The notes: generated by a model from the letters alone, not told the origin. Counted from the stretch's first letter, positions 18,041-26,088 are shown. The stretch is DNA of 64,000 nt from Hamadaea flava (GCF_024172085.1 NZ_JAMZDZ010000001.1:1798001-1862000), one strand, 5' to 3'. Program-made: numbers and translations.

Positions 18041-19279
18041 ATGGTGCGGGGCTACGGAAGCCTTCCTGATCCCGAGTACGAGATGATCGTGCGCCAGCGG
18101 CGGTTGGACACCTGGTTCCAACCGATCGTCGATGGCGATAACGGACAGGTCGTCGGATTCGAGGCACTGGTTCGAGGACCGGCCGGATCGCGGTACGCCG
18201 CGCCGGCCGCTCTGTTCGCCGAGGCATATCGCGTCGGCAATGTGGTGGAGTTGGACTGGGCAGCGCGGGCATCCGCATGCCGCGCCGCCCTCGCAGGTGG
18301 CCTGCCGCGCCAGGCGATGCTGTTCGTCAACATCGAGCCCTTGGCCCTGGATTCGCCATGCCCACCGGATTTGGCCGCGGACATCGACGAAGCGTTCGCG
18401 CACTATCCGATCGTGCTGGAGGTGACCGAGCGGTCGCTGGAACGTGACCCGCGCGCCCTGCTGGTGGGAGTGGACCGGCAGCGTGGCAAGGTAACCGGAT
18501 TAGCTGTCGACGATGTGGGCTCCAGCATTCGGCAGCTGCCGCTGCTGTCGGCACTCACACCCGACGTGATCAAGCTCGACCTGACGATCACCCAATCGCA
18601 TACCTCTCCGACCGCAATGTCCTGTCTCGACTTCGCGTTCGAGCAAGCCGAACGCGCCGGCTCCGTGCTGCTGGCCGAAGGCGTGGAGACCCCGGAACAC
18701 GCACGCGCAGCTCAAGCAATCGGGGCGCGGCTGCTGCAGGGGCACTACCTCGGACGGCCACAGCCGGCCCACGGAGTCCTCGGCGACCAAGCCGACGCAT
18801 TCGGGGAGCTGGCCGTCTCGAGACCCGATGATGTGGATACGCCATTGCAGGCGGTCACCGGTCAACCGATGCGCCGCGCCGACCGGCGCCTCCTGGTGGC
18901 ATTGATGCGCCACCTCATCAGCACGAACGTGCCATCCAGCGGGCCGGCGATGCTGCTGCTGCTCGTGCCTGATCCGGCCGCGCTCGCTGCTGTCGACGAT
19001 GGGTTCCTCACTGCCCTGGCGCACCGGGACGTCCTGACGGCCGCCATCGGCCCAGGGTTGACCAGCCCACCGGCACCCGACGTACGCGGCGGCGCAATCC
19101 ACGAGCAAGCGCTCGACGGCTGCTGGGCGGCGGTGCTGCTCGCCTCCGGAGTAGCCATAGCCGTCCTCGCCGAGCGGCGCGACGGCGAACCCGAGCACCT
19201 CGACTACGCCGTGACGCACGACCGAGACCAGGTCATCACAGCCGCCCGTTGCCTGCTCCGCCAGATCGGGCCATCCTGA
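18041..19279 (+). CDS. EAL-domain protein with C-terminal DICT-like domain
   Basis: A 412-residue cytosolic protein. Residues about 10-245 form an EAL domain with the key c-di-GMP phosphodiesterase residues: EALVRG (41-46), the Asn of FVNIE, LEVTER, AVDDVGSS, IKLDLT, EGVET and LLQGHYLGRP. The metal and catalytic acids are present, so activity is plausible. Residues about 275-405 resemble the DICT sensory domain found fused to such enzymes. No GGDEF domain is present. ATG 18041 directly follows a GTG at 18038, which could also serve. It is monocistronic, ending at a strong terminator. Confidence 0.88.
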   Translation: MVRGYGSLPDPEYEMIVRQRRLDTWFQPIVDGDNGQVVGFEALVRGPAGSRYAAPAALFAEAYRVGNVVELDWAARASACRAALAGGLPRQAMLFVNIEPLALDSPCPPDLAADIDEAFAHYPIVLEVTERSLERDPRALLVGVDRQRGKVTGLAVDDVGSSIRQLPLLSALTPDVIKLDLTITQSHTSPTAMSCLDFAFEQAERAGSVLLAEGVETPEHARAAQAIGARLLQGHYLGRPQPAHGVLGDQADAFGELAVSRPDDVDTPLQAVTGQPMRRADRRLLVALMRHLISTNVPSSGPAMLLLLVPDPAALAAVDDGFLTALAHRDVLTAAIGPGLTSPPAPDVRGGAIHEQALDGCWAAVLLASGVAIAVLAERRDGEPEHLDYAVTHDRDQVITAARCLLRQIGPS

Positions 19280-19314
19280 CGCCCGGCGGCCTGATCAGAC
19301 GACACACGCACGAC

Positions 19315-19338
19315 GACGCCCGGCTCTCGCCGGGCGTC
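19315..19338. terminator. bidirectional hairpin between EAL and DoxX genes
   Basis: GACGCCCGGC and GCCGGGCGTC form a perfect 10-bp stem with a TCTC loop, placed between two convergent genes so it can stop both transcripts. Confidence 0.8.
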
Positions 19339-19358
19339 GCCTTCGCGTTGGCACCCGA

Positions 19359-19913
19359 TCAGAATCGGGTCATCGAGTACCAGGTCGGGCCGAACACCAG
19401 CAGGACCACCAAGGCGACCACCACCACCGACAACACCAGCCGGCCTCGGGTCAGGGGCGCCGGCGGGATGGGCCGCTTGGTCCAGCGGCCGACCGCGATG
19501 ACGGCGGCCACCGCGCCCAGCACGATGTTGTACGGCAGGAGTTCGAACTCACCGCGTACGACGTGGAAGGCACCGGCGAGGATCATCGTCAGCGTCAGAC
19601 CCGCCGCGGCGAGCGGCGTCAGGCTCGGCCGCACCCGAGTCATCGCCGGGAGGATCAAGCCGAGACCGCCCAGCACCTCGGCGACCCCGATGAACACGAT
19701 CAACGGCTGCGACACGGCGGCGTACCAGGCCACGGCCTGCGGCGCTGCCGCGTACAGGGTGTCGTCGTAGAGCAGCACCTTGCCGAACCCGCTACCGGCG
19801 AAGAAGACACCCCACAGCGCCTGCACCACCCAGAGCACGCCGTTTCCGGTGATCCGCGTACGCCGCTGCCCGGTGCCGGCGGTAACCACATCCGCGCTGA
19901 TCTGAGAGGTCAT
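19359..19913 (-). CDS. DoxX family membrane protein
   Basis: A 184-residue protein with four hydrophobic spans, including the family-typical AGSGFGKVL near the first span and GVAEVLGGLGLILPAMTRVRPSLTPLAAAGL in the second and third. DoxX-like proteins are inner-membrane proteins, some of them components of redox or thiol-stress complexes. AAGGAG lies about 9 nt before the ATG. A perfect 19-bp palindrome 75 bp upstream may control it. Confidence 0.9.
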   Translation of the reverse strand: MTSQISADVVTAGTGQRRTRITGNGVLWVVQALWGVFFAGSGFGKVLLYDDTLYAAAPQAVAWYAAVSQPLIVFIGVAEVLGGLGLILPAMTRVRPSLTPLAAAGLTLTMILAGAFHVVRGEFELLPYNIVLGAVAAVIAVGRWTKRPIPPAPLTRGRLVLSVVVVALVVLLVFGPTWYSMTRF

Positions 19914-19940
19914 GTCCGATCACTCCTTGAGTCGTGGGCC

Positions 19941-20150
19941 GTGCTGACCCGATGGAGTCAAGGATCTCGGCCGGGCTGCGGTCCGACATCCGTAGCGGCT
20001 ACGGATCCGGTCACGGAACGGGCCACGGAGCCGCCCCGCAGACCGGAGCAGGCGGCAGGCGATCAGCTGTTCCGCCTCGCCGGACGGCTTTTCGACGACC
20101 TCGCGCGACAGCTGGCCGCCTTTGCGCAGACACCGCAGTCAGACCGCTGA
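19941..20150 (+). CDS. doubtful small ORF
   Basis: A 69-codon frame starting at GTG whose last 35 codons have good codon bias and a helical, Leu/Ala/Arg-rich product (LFRLAGRLFDDLARQLAAF). It has no ribosome site, and a perfect palindrome lies inside it, which argues that the first half is really intergenic. It could be a remnant or spurious. Confidence 0.25.
   Translation: MLTRWSQGSRPGCGPTSVAATDPVTERATEPPRRPEQAAGDQLFRLAGRLFDDLARQLAAFAQTPQSDR
19988..20006. promoter_or_regulatory. perfect 19-bp palindrome, putative operator
   Basis: ATCCGTAGCGGCTACGGAT is a perfect inverted repeat (9-bp arms, 1-bp centre) lying 75-93 bp upstream of the divergent DoxX start. Its size suits a dimeric helix-turn-helix repressor such as TetR or MarR; the regulator is not adjacent. 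Confidence 0.55.
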
Positions 20151-20178
20151 GACACCAGCGCTTACCAAGCCCGGACAC

Positions 20179-21363
20179 CTACCGAAGGGTCGACATGTCG
20201 AAGAACTCATCTGTCCAGGGCTCACACAAGCTCAAGTAGGCGTTGGCAGCGTCGCGGCCCTTGAGCCGGAACAGGTACGCGGCGATGAGCGCGTCCAGCG
20301 GGCGGCCCTGTTTGTCGAGACCGCTGAGGGTCACTGCCGCGGGATCTTTCCGCAGGCGTACCAGTCTGCCGAGGGTGTCCGGTGCCGGCTGTTGGACCTT
20401 GTTCAGCTCGTGTAACCCGCGAAAGTAGGCTGCGTCGGGGTGCTCGCCTGCCGTCAGCCGGTCGAGGTCGAAACAGAGCCCGAGCGCCGTCGTCCATTCA
20501 CCCAGCTGCGCGAGGCGACCACAAGCCCGGGACAGGGCGAGGGATCGATAGAACTCCGGCGCTTGCCGGTCGCCCGGGTATTGCTGTTTGGCGCTGTCGA
20601 AGGCTTCGACGAGCGTCATCACATCGGTGAAGTGAAGCATCGGCAGCGCGTCTCGCAGCTGAAAGAACAGCCAGCGCGGATTGTCCGGCTCTCGCCGCCG
20701 TGCTGATTCGAGCAGGGCCACATTGCGCTGGATCTTGTCCTTGGCCACCACCACTTCGGAGGAGTAGCCGTCGTGCCACAGAACCAGATCGATACCGATC
20801 AGGCCGGGCACCGCATCCGCGTCCGCGGGAATGTAGGGGTACTCGTGCACTTCGCCGCGGAAGCGAAGATGATCGGCGGGCACGATCCTGGCGATTTCGC
20901 GATACTCCGCGTCTCGTCCGTCCTCCCGGATCACCGGTGTGAGAGCGCACCAGGTTATTCCGGCGACTGACTCGAAGGCGCGTAGCCGATCGCGTAGCAC
21001 GTCCGTGCAGTCGCTGTCGATCCACTCGTCGGCGTCGAGAAACATTGCCCAGCCCTCGCCGACGGCGTCCAGCGCGGCATTGCGCGCCTGCGCGAACGAG
21101 TCCGCCCAAGCGATCTGCAGCATCTCGACGCGCTGATCGGTATAGCCGGCCACGATCTGAACGGTGGCGTCGGTCGAGCCGGTGTCGACAACGAGCACTC
21201 GGTCGACAGAGGTGGCCAGCGCGCTGTCCAAACAGCGAGCGATGGCGCGTTCCTCGTTGAGGGTCAGCACCACTATCGTGACGGGCCAGAGTTCGTCGCT
21301 GCCGGCTGGAGCACCGTCCGGGATTGGCTGATAGATCTCGAGTAGACCTGCGATGTCGTCCAT
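20179..21363 (-). CDS. family 2 glycosyltransferase with helical C-terminal repeats
   Basis: A 394-residue cytosolic enzyme. The GT-A fold shows TIVVLTLNEERAIARCLDSA, VVDTGSTD (about 59-65) and the metal-binding DAD of FLDADEWID (110-112). The C-terminal half is helical and TPR-like (WLFFQLRDALPMLHFTDV, FYRSLALSRACGRLAQLGEWTTAL). This GT2-plus-helical layout is shared by tetratricopeptide-type glycosyltransferases, including peptide S-glycosyltransferases of the SunS kind, but also by many enzymes of unknown acceptor. It lies 90 bp downstream of a small Cys/Tyr-rich exported protein on the same strand, a possible acceptor. ATG 21363 was preferred over TTG 21375 because AGGTG precedes it. Confidence 0.86.
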   Translation of the reverse strand: MDDIAGLLEIYQPIPDGAPAGSDELWPVTIVVLTLNEERAIARCLDSALATSVDRVLVVDTGSTDATVQIVAGYTDQRVEMLQIAWADSFAQARNAALDAVGEGWAMFLDADEWIDSDCTDVLRDRLRAFESVAGITWCALTPVIREDGRDAEYREIARIVPADHLRFRGEVHEYPYIPADADAVPGLIGIDLVLWHDGYSSEVVVAKDKIQRNVALLESARRREPDNPRWLFFQLRDALPMLHFTDVMTLVEAFDSAKQQYPGDRQAPEFYRSLALSRACGRLAQLGEWTTALGLCFDLDRLTAGEHPDAAYFRGLHELNKVQQPAPDTLGRLVRLRKDPAAVTLSGLDKQGRPLDALIAAYLFRLKGRDAANAYLSLCEPWTDEFFDMSTLR

Positions 21364-21453
21364 GGGCACCTGCAATGTGGACTGTGGGGTGGCAGGTGCC
21401 GGGTGGCCGGAGCGGAACGCCCGACCACCCTTGCAACCGCGTACCGGGGAAGG

Positions 21454-21834
21454 TCAGTAGGTGCGGCAGGAGCTCTTCCGGCCGGCGTAGTAGCGCTCGT
21501 AGTAGCCGCACATCCACGCGTAGTGGTCGAAGGTGTAGCAGGTCGTGCGCGCGGAGTAGTAGTTGGTGGTGTAGAGGTAATCGAAGTCCTGCCGCGCGAT
21601 TCCGCACCACTTCATGTGGTCGTAGTTCTTGAAGTCCGGCTGGTTGCAGGTGACCGCCGCGGCGGGCGAGGCTCCGGCGAAGACGATCGAACCAGACACG
21701 GCCATGAGCACGGCCGCGTAGGCGAAGAACTTCGATCGCCGTTGCGTCCGGGGCGCCACCGCGGGAATGGTCACCGGCGCCGAGGAGAACTCGGCGTCGA
21801 GATCATCGAGGATACGGCTCTTCAGATCGTTCAC
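21454..21834 (-). CDS. small exported Cys/Tyr-rich protein
   Basis: A 126-residue protein in three parts: an acidic cytosolic N-terminus (NDLKSRILDDLDAEF), a basic stretch (RTQRRSK) followed by a hydrophobic segment (about 37-60) ending in SPAAAV with an AxA-like cleavage site, then a 65-residue C-terminal part with five Cys and twelve Tyr. The long region before the hydrophobic segment is unusual for a signal peptide and recalls leader sequences. The GTG at 21834 was chosen because GGAAGGA lies upstream; the frame runs on to 21969 without conserved features. The family is not recognised. It could be a modified exported peptide acted on by the adjacent glycosyltransferase; this is inference. 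Confidence 0.75.
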   Translation of the reverse strand: MNDLKSRILDDLDAEFSSAPVTIPAVAPRTQRRSKFFAYAAVLMAVSGSIVFAGASPAAAVTCNQPDFKNYDHMKWCGIARQDFDYLYTTNYYSARTTCYTFDHYAWMCGYYERYYAGRKSSCRTY

Positions 21835-22067
21835 AGAACGTATTCCTTCCACGAACGGAGGCCGGGCTCGACGCCGAAGGCCTCGCAATGGTGTGGGAGT
21901 GGAACTGATTGCGAGATGGACGATAATCAGTCGACTCAGGCGAGGCAGTCGGCAGAAGTGCCTAGTCAATCAAGTCCTGAGGCGAGGTCGTCCACCACGC
22001 AGCGTTCGAGTCACGACGGCGAGCCGGACCGATGAGCCCCGCACCCGAACGGCACCGTGCGATCAAA

Positions 22068-22106
22068 AAGAGGCCGCCGGCACCTCACTCAATGGGGTGC
22101 CGGCGG
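22068..22106 (-). terminator. Rho-independent terminator of the 22.1-22.4 kb peptide gene
   Basis: Read on the minus strand, an 11-bp GC-rich stem (arms 22096-22106 and 22074-22084) with an 11-nt loop is followed by a CTCTTTTT tract. It separates the small exported protein gene upstream from the Cys/Tyr-rich one downstream, so these are separate transcripts. Confidence 0.85.
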
Positions 22107-22121
22107 ACGAGAACGGTTCGG

Positions 22122-22406
22122 TCAGCTGGTGATGATTACCCCGGTCCAGACAATCCACCAACCTGAATCACAGGTGGCCGTTGAAAGACCGCCCGGGTTC
22201 TTCCACGCGCCGTATTCGTACGTGTACCGCGGCGACGTCAGGAGACCATCGGTGGAACCATTCGAGGCACAGGTCGCCGATGCGGTACGGCCCGACGTCG
22301 CCTTGGCGCGGTCGGGGTACGCCGCCGCAGCTGGCGTCGCGGAAAGCGCGACGACGGCCGCACCCGTGGCCACCATGACCGACGCGGCGACGCCCAGCCG
22401 TCTCAC
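22122..22406 (-). CDS. small secreted protein, unknown function
   Basis: A 94-residue protein with a clear signal peptide (MRRLGVAASVMVATGAAVVA..., cleavage near TPAAAA) and a mature part of about 65 residues with two Cys that could form a disulfide, plus aromatic residues at the C-terminus (GWWIVWTG). It starts at a GTG that overlaps the stop of a 7-codon ORF carrying the only good ribosome site. It is followed by its own terminator. No family is recognised; the size fits an inhibitor, signal or structural peptide. Confidence 0.72.
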   Translation of the reverse strand: MRRLGVAASVMVATGAAVVALSATPAAAAYPDRAKATSGRTASATCASNGSTDGLLTSPRYTYEYGAWKNPGGLSTATCDSGWWIVWTGVIITS

Positions 22407-22426
22407 CGACCCAGAGATATTCGCAT
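22403..22426 (-). promoter_or_regulatory. 7-codon upstream ORF with strong ribosome site
   Basis: AGGAGG followed 3 nt later by ATG encodes MRISLGR and a TGA that overlaps the GTG start of the secreted protein gene (GTGA). The main gene has no ribosome site of its own, so it is probably translated by re-initiation after this tiny ORF. Confidence 0.55.
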
Positions 22427-22582
22427 ACGCCTCCTATTGCGGGATCGGGCAACGCTTGCTCGATCCGGCATGTGCAATCTGGAATCGGGATGTTCACATG
22501 GCATATATGGGCCGCACCTGTTCAACTGCGCGCATGACCCGATTGAAGTCGCGGCGAAAGAGCCGGTATCGATGCTTCGGAA

Positions 22583-23254
22583 TCACTGCCAACCGCGGAG
22601 CTTGTCGGGATTTACCACGAGCCACACGACATGCACTCGTCCGGCGGCGACGGTCAGGCTGGCGACGCCCACCACCTGGCCTGCCAGGCGCAGAACCAGG
22701 CCCGCGCGCCCGTTCACAGCTTCGGCCGCCACGAAGACGCGGGGTCGGCCGCCCAGGAAGCCCGTGAGGAACCGGGCTATTCGCTCCGATCCGTGGACGG
22801 GGTCGGTGGGAACTCGCAGCTTGCCGCCGCCGTCGGCGATGAGGACCGCTTCGGCAATCAGCGCGCGCCGAAGTGCCGCCGAGTCGCCGCCTTCGCACGC
22901 CGCCGCGAAGTGGCGGGTGACCATGTCAAAGGGGTCCTCGTGGCGGGGCATCACGAACGCGACGGGGGCCAGACGCGCCGATGCCGGCTGGGTGTCGGTC
23001 GCCGGGCCGGGCGTCACGCCCCGGCCGATGGTTTCGACGGTCGCGCTGAGCCAGGCTTCGGGCAGTGCGACAGCGGCGCGTTCCGCGGGAACGAGCAGGT
23101 ACCAACGGCGGTAGGCCTCGGCGACGATGTGGTCTGCCGTCTCCGGCGAACCGATTCGCGCCGCCAAGGCCATCAGGTGCCGACGTTCGTCGAGCACCTC
23201 CGCCAGAGACGTCGTGCGCTCGACTTCAGGATCGAGCACGGTCGACGTCCTCAC
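22583..23254 (-). CDS. ECF41-like protein with region 2 and SnoaL domain but no region 4
   Basis: A 223-residue protein. Residues about 20-80 align with sigma region 2 (LDERRHLMALAARIGSP...VAEAYRRW, ALPEAWLSATVETIG). Residues about 105-223 are the SnoaL-like regulatory domain of ECF41 sigma factors, including both signature motifs, DGGGK (141-145) and NPDKL (215-219). The roughly 70-residue region 4 that should lie between them, which binds the -35 element, is absent; a short Pro/Ala-rich linker replaces it. It therefore should not act alone as a normal sigma factor. It lies 50 bp downstream of the ferritin/CDGSH gene and may be the last gene of that operon. Start is GTG. Confidence 0.82.
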   Translation of the reverse strand: MRTSTVLDPEVERTTSLAEVLDERRHLMALAARIGSPETADHIVAEAYRRWYLLVPAERAAVALPEAWLSATVETIGRGVTPGPATDTQPASARLAPVAFVMPRHEDPFDMVTRHFAAACEGGDSAALRRALIAEAVLIADGGGKLRVPTDPVHGSERIARFLTGFLGGRPRVFVAAEAVNGRAGLVLRLAGQVVGVASLTVAAGRVHVVWLVVNPDKLRGWQ

Positions 23255-23304
23255 GTCCGCACGGGATCACATGACCTCATCCAGGTCGCGGGTCGTTGCG
23301 CTGA

Positions 23305-25053
23305 TCACTGTTCGGGCGCCTCCTCCCGGAAGCCGATCGCCCGGTGGGTCCCGTCGCAGAGCGGCTTGTTCGCCGAATGTCCGCATCGGCACAGCGTCAC
23401 GCGGTTCCGCGTCTCGATCGGTGTGCCGTCCGTACGCAGCACCGCGACCGCGCCGGTGACCCATAGCGCACTTGCCAGGCCGTCCTCCTCCTCGAGGACC
23501 GACACCGCTGGCGGGAGGTCGGCCTCGATCGTCTCGCCGCCACGTTCCAACGCGTACGAGTAGGACCCGGACGGGCAGTGGTCGATCCGGCTCATGATGT
23601 CGGAGCGCACGTCGCTGTCCTGGGAGTCGTCGAGCATCTTGGCGATCGGCCGCGTACGCCCGAAGCAGAACGCGGCGTGGATGCACAGCTCGCCGACGCG
23701 TTGCGCCGAGACGCCTACGCCGTCGTGCACATGTTGCAGCTCTCGGTACGGTTTCAGCGGGGCGGCGTCGGAGCCGTCGAAGCCGATCCGGACGTGCGTG
23801 CCGTCGCAGAACGGCTTGTTGCTTGATTGACCGCAGCGGCACAGGGCGTAGGTGTCCTCGGTCGGCAGGGGGTCGCCGGTTTTCCAGGTCACCGCCTTGC
23901 CTTGGGCCGATACGATCTTCGTCTTGCGTCGCAGGGGGATCCCTCCGTAGACGAGGTAGGGACCGTTGGGGAGTGCGACGATGCGTCGCCCTCCCCCGGC
24001 GTGCCAGGCCCGCTGTTCGGGCGGCATGTAGTCGAACGTCGGCCCGGTCGAGGCGCCGCTGCCGCCGGGCGTACCCATAAGATCCTGGGCTTGGGCCTTG
24101 AGCTGGAACATGCTTGCGATGGCGACGGTGAGCAACGCCGGGCTGCCGTTGAAGGTCTCGTCCAGCAGGTGAAGGACGGTGCCGTAGGTGTGGTTGAACT
24201 TGTCCTGCGCGACCCGTACCGGGCTGCCCAGCGGGTGGTCGGTCAGCCGCGGGTTGGGCCGCATCGGACGAACCGCGGTGAAGTCGACGGTGATCGCCTC
24301 GCCGGTGGGGCCCGAGGTCGCGGTGTCGCCTCGCTGGTAGCGGCGGCCCGCCTTGAGTTCCTGAAAGCGGTAGTAGTGCGCGACCTCGTCGCGATCCGGG
24401 TGGAAGATGTCCTGGTCGCCGTCCCAGACTTCACCTCGCGAGGTCCCCTCGCCCTGTTCGACGATCTCCGCTACGGCGGCCAACGCGCCGTCCAGGTCCT
24501 GGATCGCGTGCAGCCGACCGGCGGTGTGCCGGAACCCGCCGGTCACCTGCCGGGCTGGGTCGCCGGTGAACACCGCGTGCTCCCCAAGCCGGTCACACAG
24601 GTCGCGCAGGCCTTGTTCGATCGCGGCGTAGAACTGGCCGATCGTCTCGTAGCGGTCGCCTTCGGCGGGCGCGCCCGCCGCCGCCGGCTGTTCGATGCGC
24701 AGGAACATGTCCAGCGCTTGCGGGCCGAACGGCAGCAGGGCCAGTTCCAGCGACGGGTCGCCGTGCGGCAGTCGCCGGGGATGTGGCGGCAGCAGCTCCG
24801 GGGTGTCGAGCCGGGGTCGGCCGCCGACCGCGTTGAGCAGGTTGGCGGCCAACGCCAGGTGCAGCATCTCCTCGGCGAAGACGCTGCTGATGACCTCGGC
24901 CGCGGCCAGGTTCCGGGTCGCGTCCAGCGAGTACAGGGCGCACAGGTAGGGCGGCAAGGTGGCGTGTTCCAGCTCGATGGCCCATTGCAGATGTACGCGC
25001 AGATCGTCGAGCGTGGTGATGCGTGCGGATGATCGCACCGGTGTCTCTTTCAC
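23305..25053 (-). CDS. ferritin-like domain protein with two CDGSH iron-sulfur domains
   Basis: A 582-residue multi-domain iron protein. The N-terminal half is a ferritin-like domain of the VioB-type family (LQWAIELEHATLPPYLCALYSL, SVFAEEMLHLALAANLLNAVGG, DEVAHYYRFQEL, with Glu/His metal ligands). Then come a CDGSH domain (CRCGQSSNKPFCDGTH, about 400-417), a divergent mono-cluster 4Fe-4S-like segment (ELCIHAAFCFGR...HCPSGSYSY, about 455-510) and a second CDGSH domain (CRCGHSANKPLCDGTH, about 552-568). A redox or iron-handling role is likely; the reaction is unknown. Its GTG start overlaps the stop of the small upstream gene by 4 bp. Confidence 0.92.
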   Translation of the reverse strand: MKETPVRSSARITTLDDLRVHLQWAIELEHATLPPYLCALYSLDATRNLAAAEVISSVFAEEMLHLALAANLLNAVGGRPRLDTPELLPPHPRRLPHGDPSLELALLPFGPQALDMFLRIEQPAAAGAPAEGDRYETIGQFYAAIEQGLRDLCDRLGEHAVFTGDPARQVTGGFRHTAGRLHAIQDLDGALAAVAEIVEQGEGTSRGEVWDGDQDIFHPDRDEVAHYYRFQELKAGRRYQRGDTATSGPTGEAITVDFTAVRPMRPNPRLTDHPLGSPVRVAQDKFNHTYGTVLHLLDETFNGSPALLTVAIASMFQLKAQAQDLMGTPGGSGASTGPTFDYMPPEQRAWHAGGGRRIVALPNGPYLVYGGIPLRRKTKIVSAQGKAVTWKTGDPLPTEDTYALCRCGQSSNKPFCDGTHVRIGFDGSDAAPLKPYRELQHVHDGVGVSAQRVGELCIHAAFCFGRTRPIAKMLDDSQDSDVRSDIMSRIDHCPSGSYSYALERGGETIEADLPPAVSVLEEEDGLASALWVTGAVAVLRTDGTPIETRNRVTLCRCGHSANKPLCDGTHRAIGFREEAPEQ

Positions 25054-25277
25054 GTGTCGAGCCCGGATTCGGCGGCATCGGCGCGTGGCGCGTCGCGTTC
25101 CAGTGCTTCGATCGCGCCCAGCAGACTACGCAGGCCGACCTGTTCGCGCTGGGCGTCGGCCGGGTCGAACTGCCATTCGGTGACCGGCCGGGCCAGGGCG
25201 TCCTCGGGGTGGCTCGCCGCTTGCAGGGCCAATTCCGCCGCCACCTGGATCTCCAGGTCGTGCAACGAGTCGCTCAT
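25050..25277 (-). CDS. small hypothetical protein in an iron-redox operon
   Basis: A 75-residue acidic, helical protein (MSDSLHDLEIQVAAELALQAA...) with no cysteine and no recognised family. Its ATG overlaps the stop of the NmrA-like gene and its stop overlaps the start of the ferritin/CDGSH gene, both by 4 bp, so the three are translationally coupled. It could be a small partner of the iron-sulfur protein. Confidence 0.75.
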   Translation of the reverse strand: MSDSLHDLEIQVAAELALQAASHPEDALARPVTEWQFDPADAQREQVGLRSLLGAIEALERDAPRADAAESGLDT

Positions 25278-26026
25278 CGCTTCCCACCACCCGCGAGCCA
25301 GTCGGAGTAGGTGAGGTGGCCGAGCGCCGCGCCGTCGTCGGGCACCAGGGAGCGCTCCGACAGCTCGGCACCGAAATAGCGTGCGTGCGGATCGGTGACG
25401 ACCTGACGCGTGTCCCCCCAACTCCTCAGCGCCTTCTGGAAGAAGTCGTCCATCCGGAGCTGCTCCGGGCCGGCGACCTCGGTACGCCCGTTCAGCGGTA
25501 CGCCTGTCGCGACGCGGGCGACCGCGTCGGCGACCTCCTCACCCGCGATCGGCTGGAAGAGCACCGGTGCCAGGCGTACCTTGTCGCCGTCGGTCGCGGA
25601 GTCGGCGATGCCGTGGGCGAACTCGAAGAACTGCGTGGCGTGCACGAGGGAGAACGGGATCGCCGACTGGGCGATGAGCTGTTCCTGCGCAATCTTGGCC
25701 CGGAAGTAGCCGCTGTCCGGCAGCCGTTCGGTGCCCACGACCGACAACGCGACGTGGTGGCCCACCCCGGCGGCCGCTTCAGCGGCGAGGATGTTGCCGG
25801 TGGACTTCTGGAAGAACTCCAGGACCGCCGCGTCCTCGAACGAGGGCGAGTTCGACACGTCGACGACGACCGAGGCGTTGGCCACCGCGTCGGCGAGCCC
25901 TTCTCCGGTCAGCGTGTTCACGCCGGTGTTCGGGGACGCCGCGACGGCTTCGTGGCCGAGCTGCCCTAGTTTCGTCACGACTTTCGAGCCGATCAGTCCG
26001 GTACCGCCGATAACCACGATCTTCAT
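25274..26026 (-). CDS. NmrA-like NAD(P)-binding SDR (atypical epimerase/dehydratase type)
   Basis: A 250-residue atypical SDR. The Rossmann motif VVIGGTGLIGSKVV lies at the start; later VVVDVSNSPSFED, HHVALSVVGTERLPDSGYFRAKIAQEQLI and SLVHATQFFEF are typical of NmrA/YwnB-like proteins, which bind NAD(P)H and may act as oxidoreductases or redox sensors. ATG 26026 follows AAAGG at 8 nt. It is the first gene of an operon running to the CDGSH protein and probably the ECF41-like gene. An ECF41-type promoter sequence lies 55-90 bp upstream, consistent with the epimerase-type genes known to be ECF41 targets. Confidence 0.93.
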   Translation of the reverse strand: MKIVVIGGTGLIGSKVVTKLGQLGHEAVAASPNTGVNTLTGEGLADAVANASVVVDVSNSPSFEDAAVLEFFQKSTGNILAAEAAAGVGHHVALSVVGTERLPDSGYFRAKIAQEQLIAQSAIPFSLVHATQFFEFAHGIADSATDGDKVRLAPVLFQPIAGEEVADAVARVATGVPLNGRTEVAGPEQLRMDDFFQKALRSWGDTRQVVTDPHARYFGAELSERSLVPDDGAALGHLTYSDWLAGGGKR

Positions 26027-26088
26027 GACAGGGCCTTTCTGTTCGCAGCGAACCTCCGGGGACTCGGTCTCCCCGATCAACCAGCTAT

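Noticed and set aside
20179-21834. A confirmed glycocin-type bacteriocin cluster
   Set aside because: There is no dedicated ABC exporter/protease and no typical glycocin core, and the exported part is larger and Tyr-rich. I keep only the weaker idea of a possible peptide-glycosyltransferase pair.
21454-22406. One operon of two exported small proteins plus the glycosyltransferase
   Set aside because: A hairpin with a U-tract (22068-22106) separates the upstream small protein gene from the other two, so only the Cys/Tyr-rich gene and the glycosyltransferase are linked.
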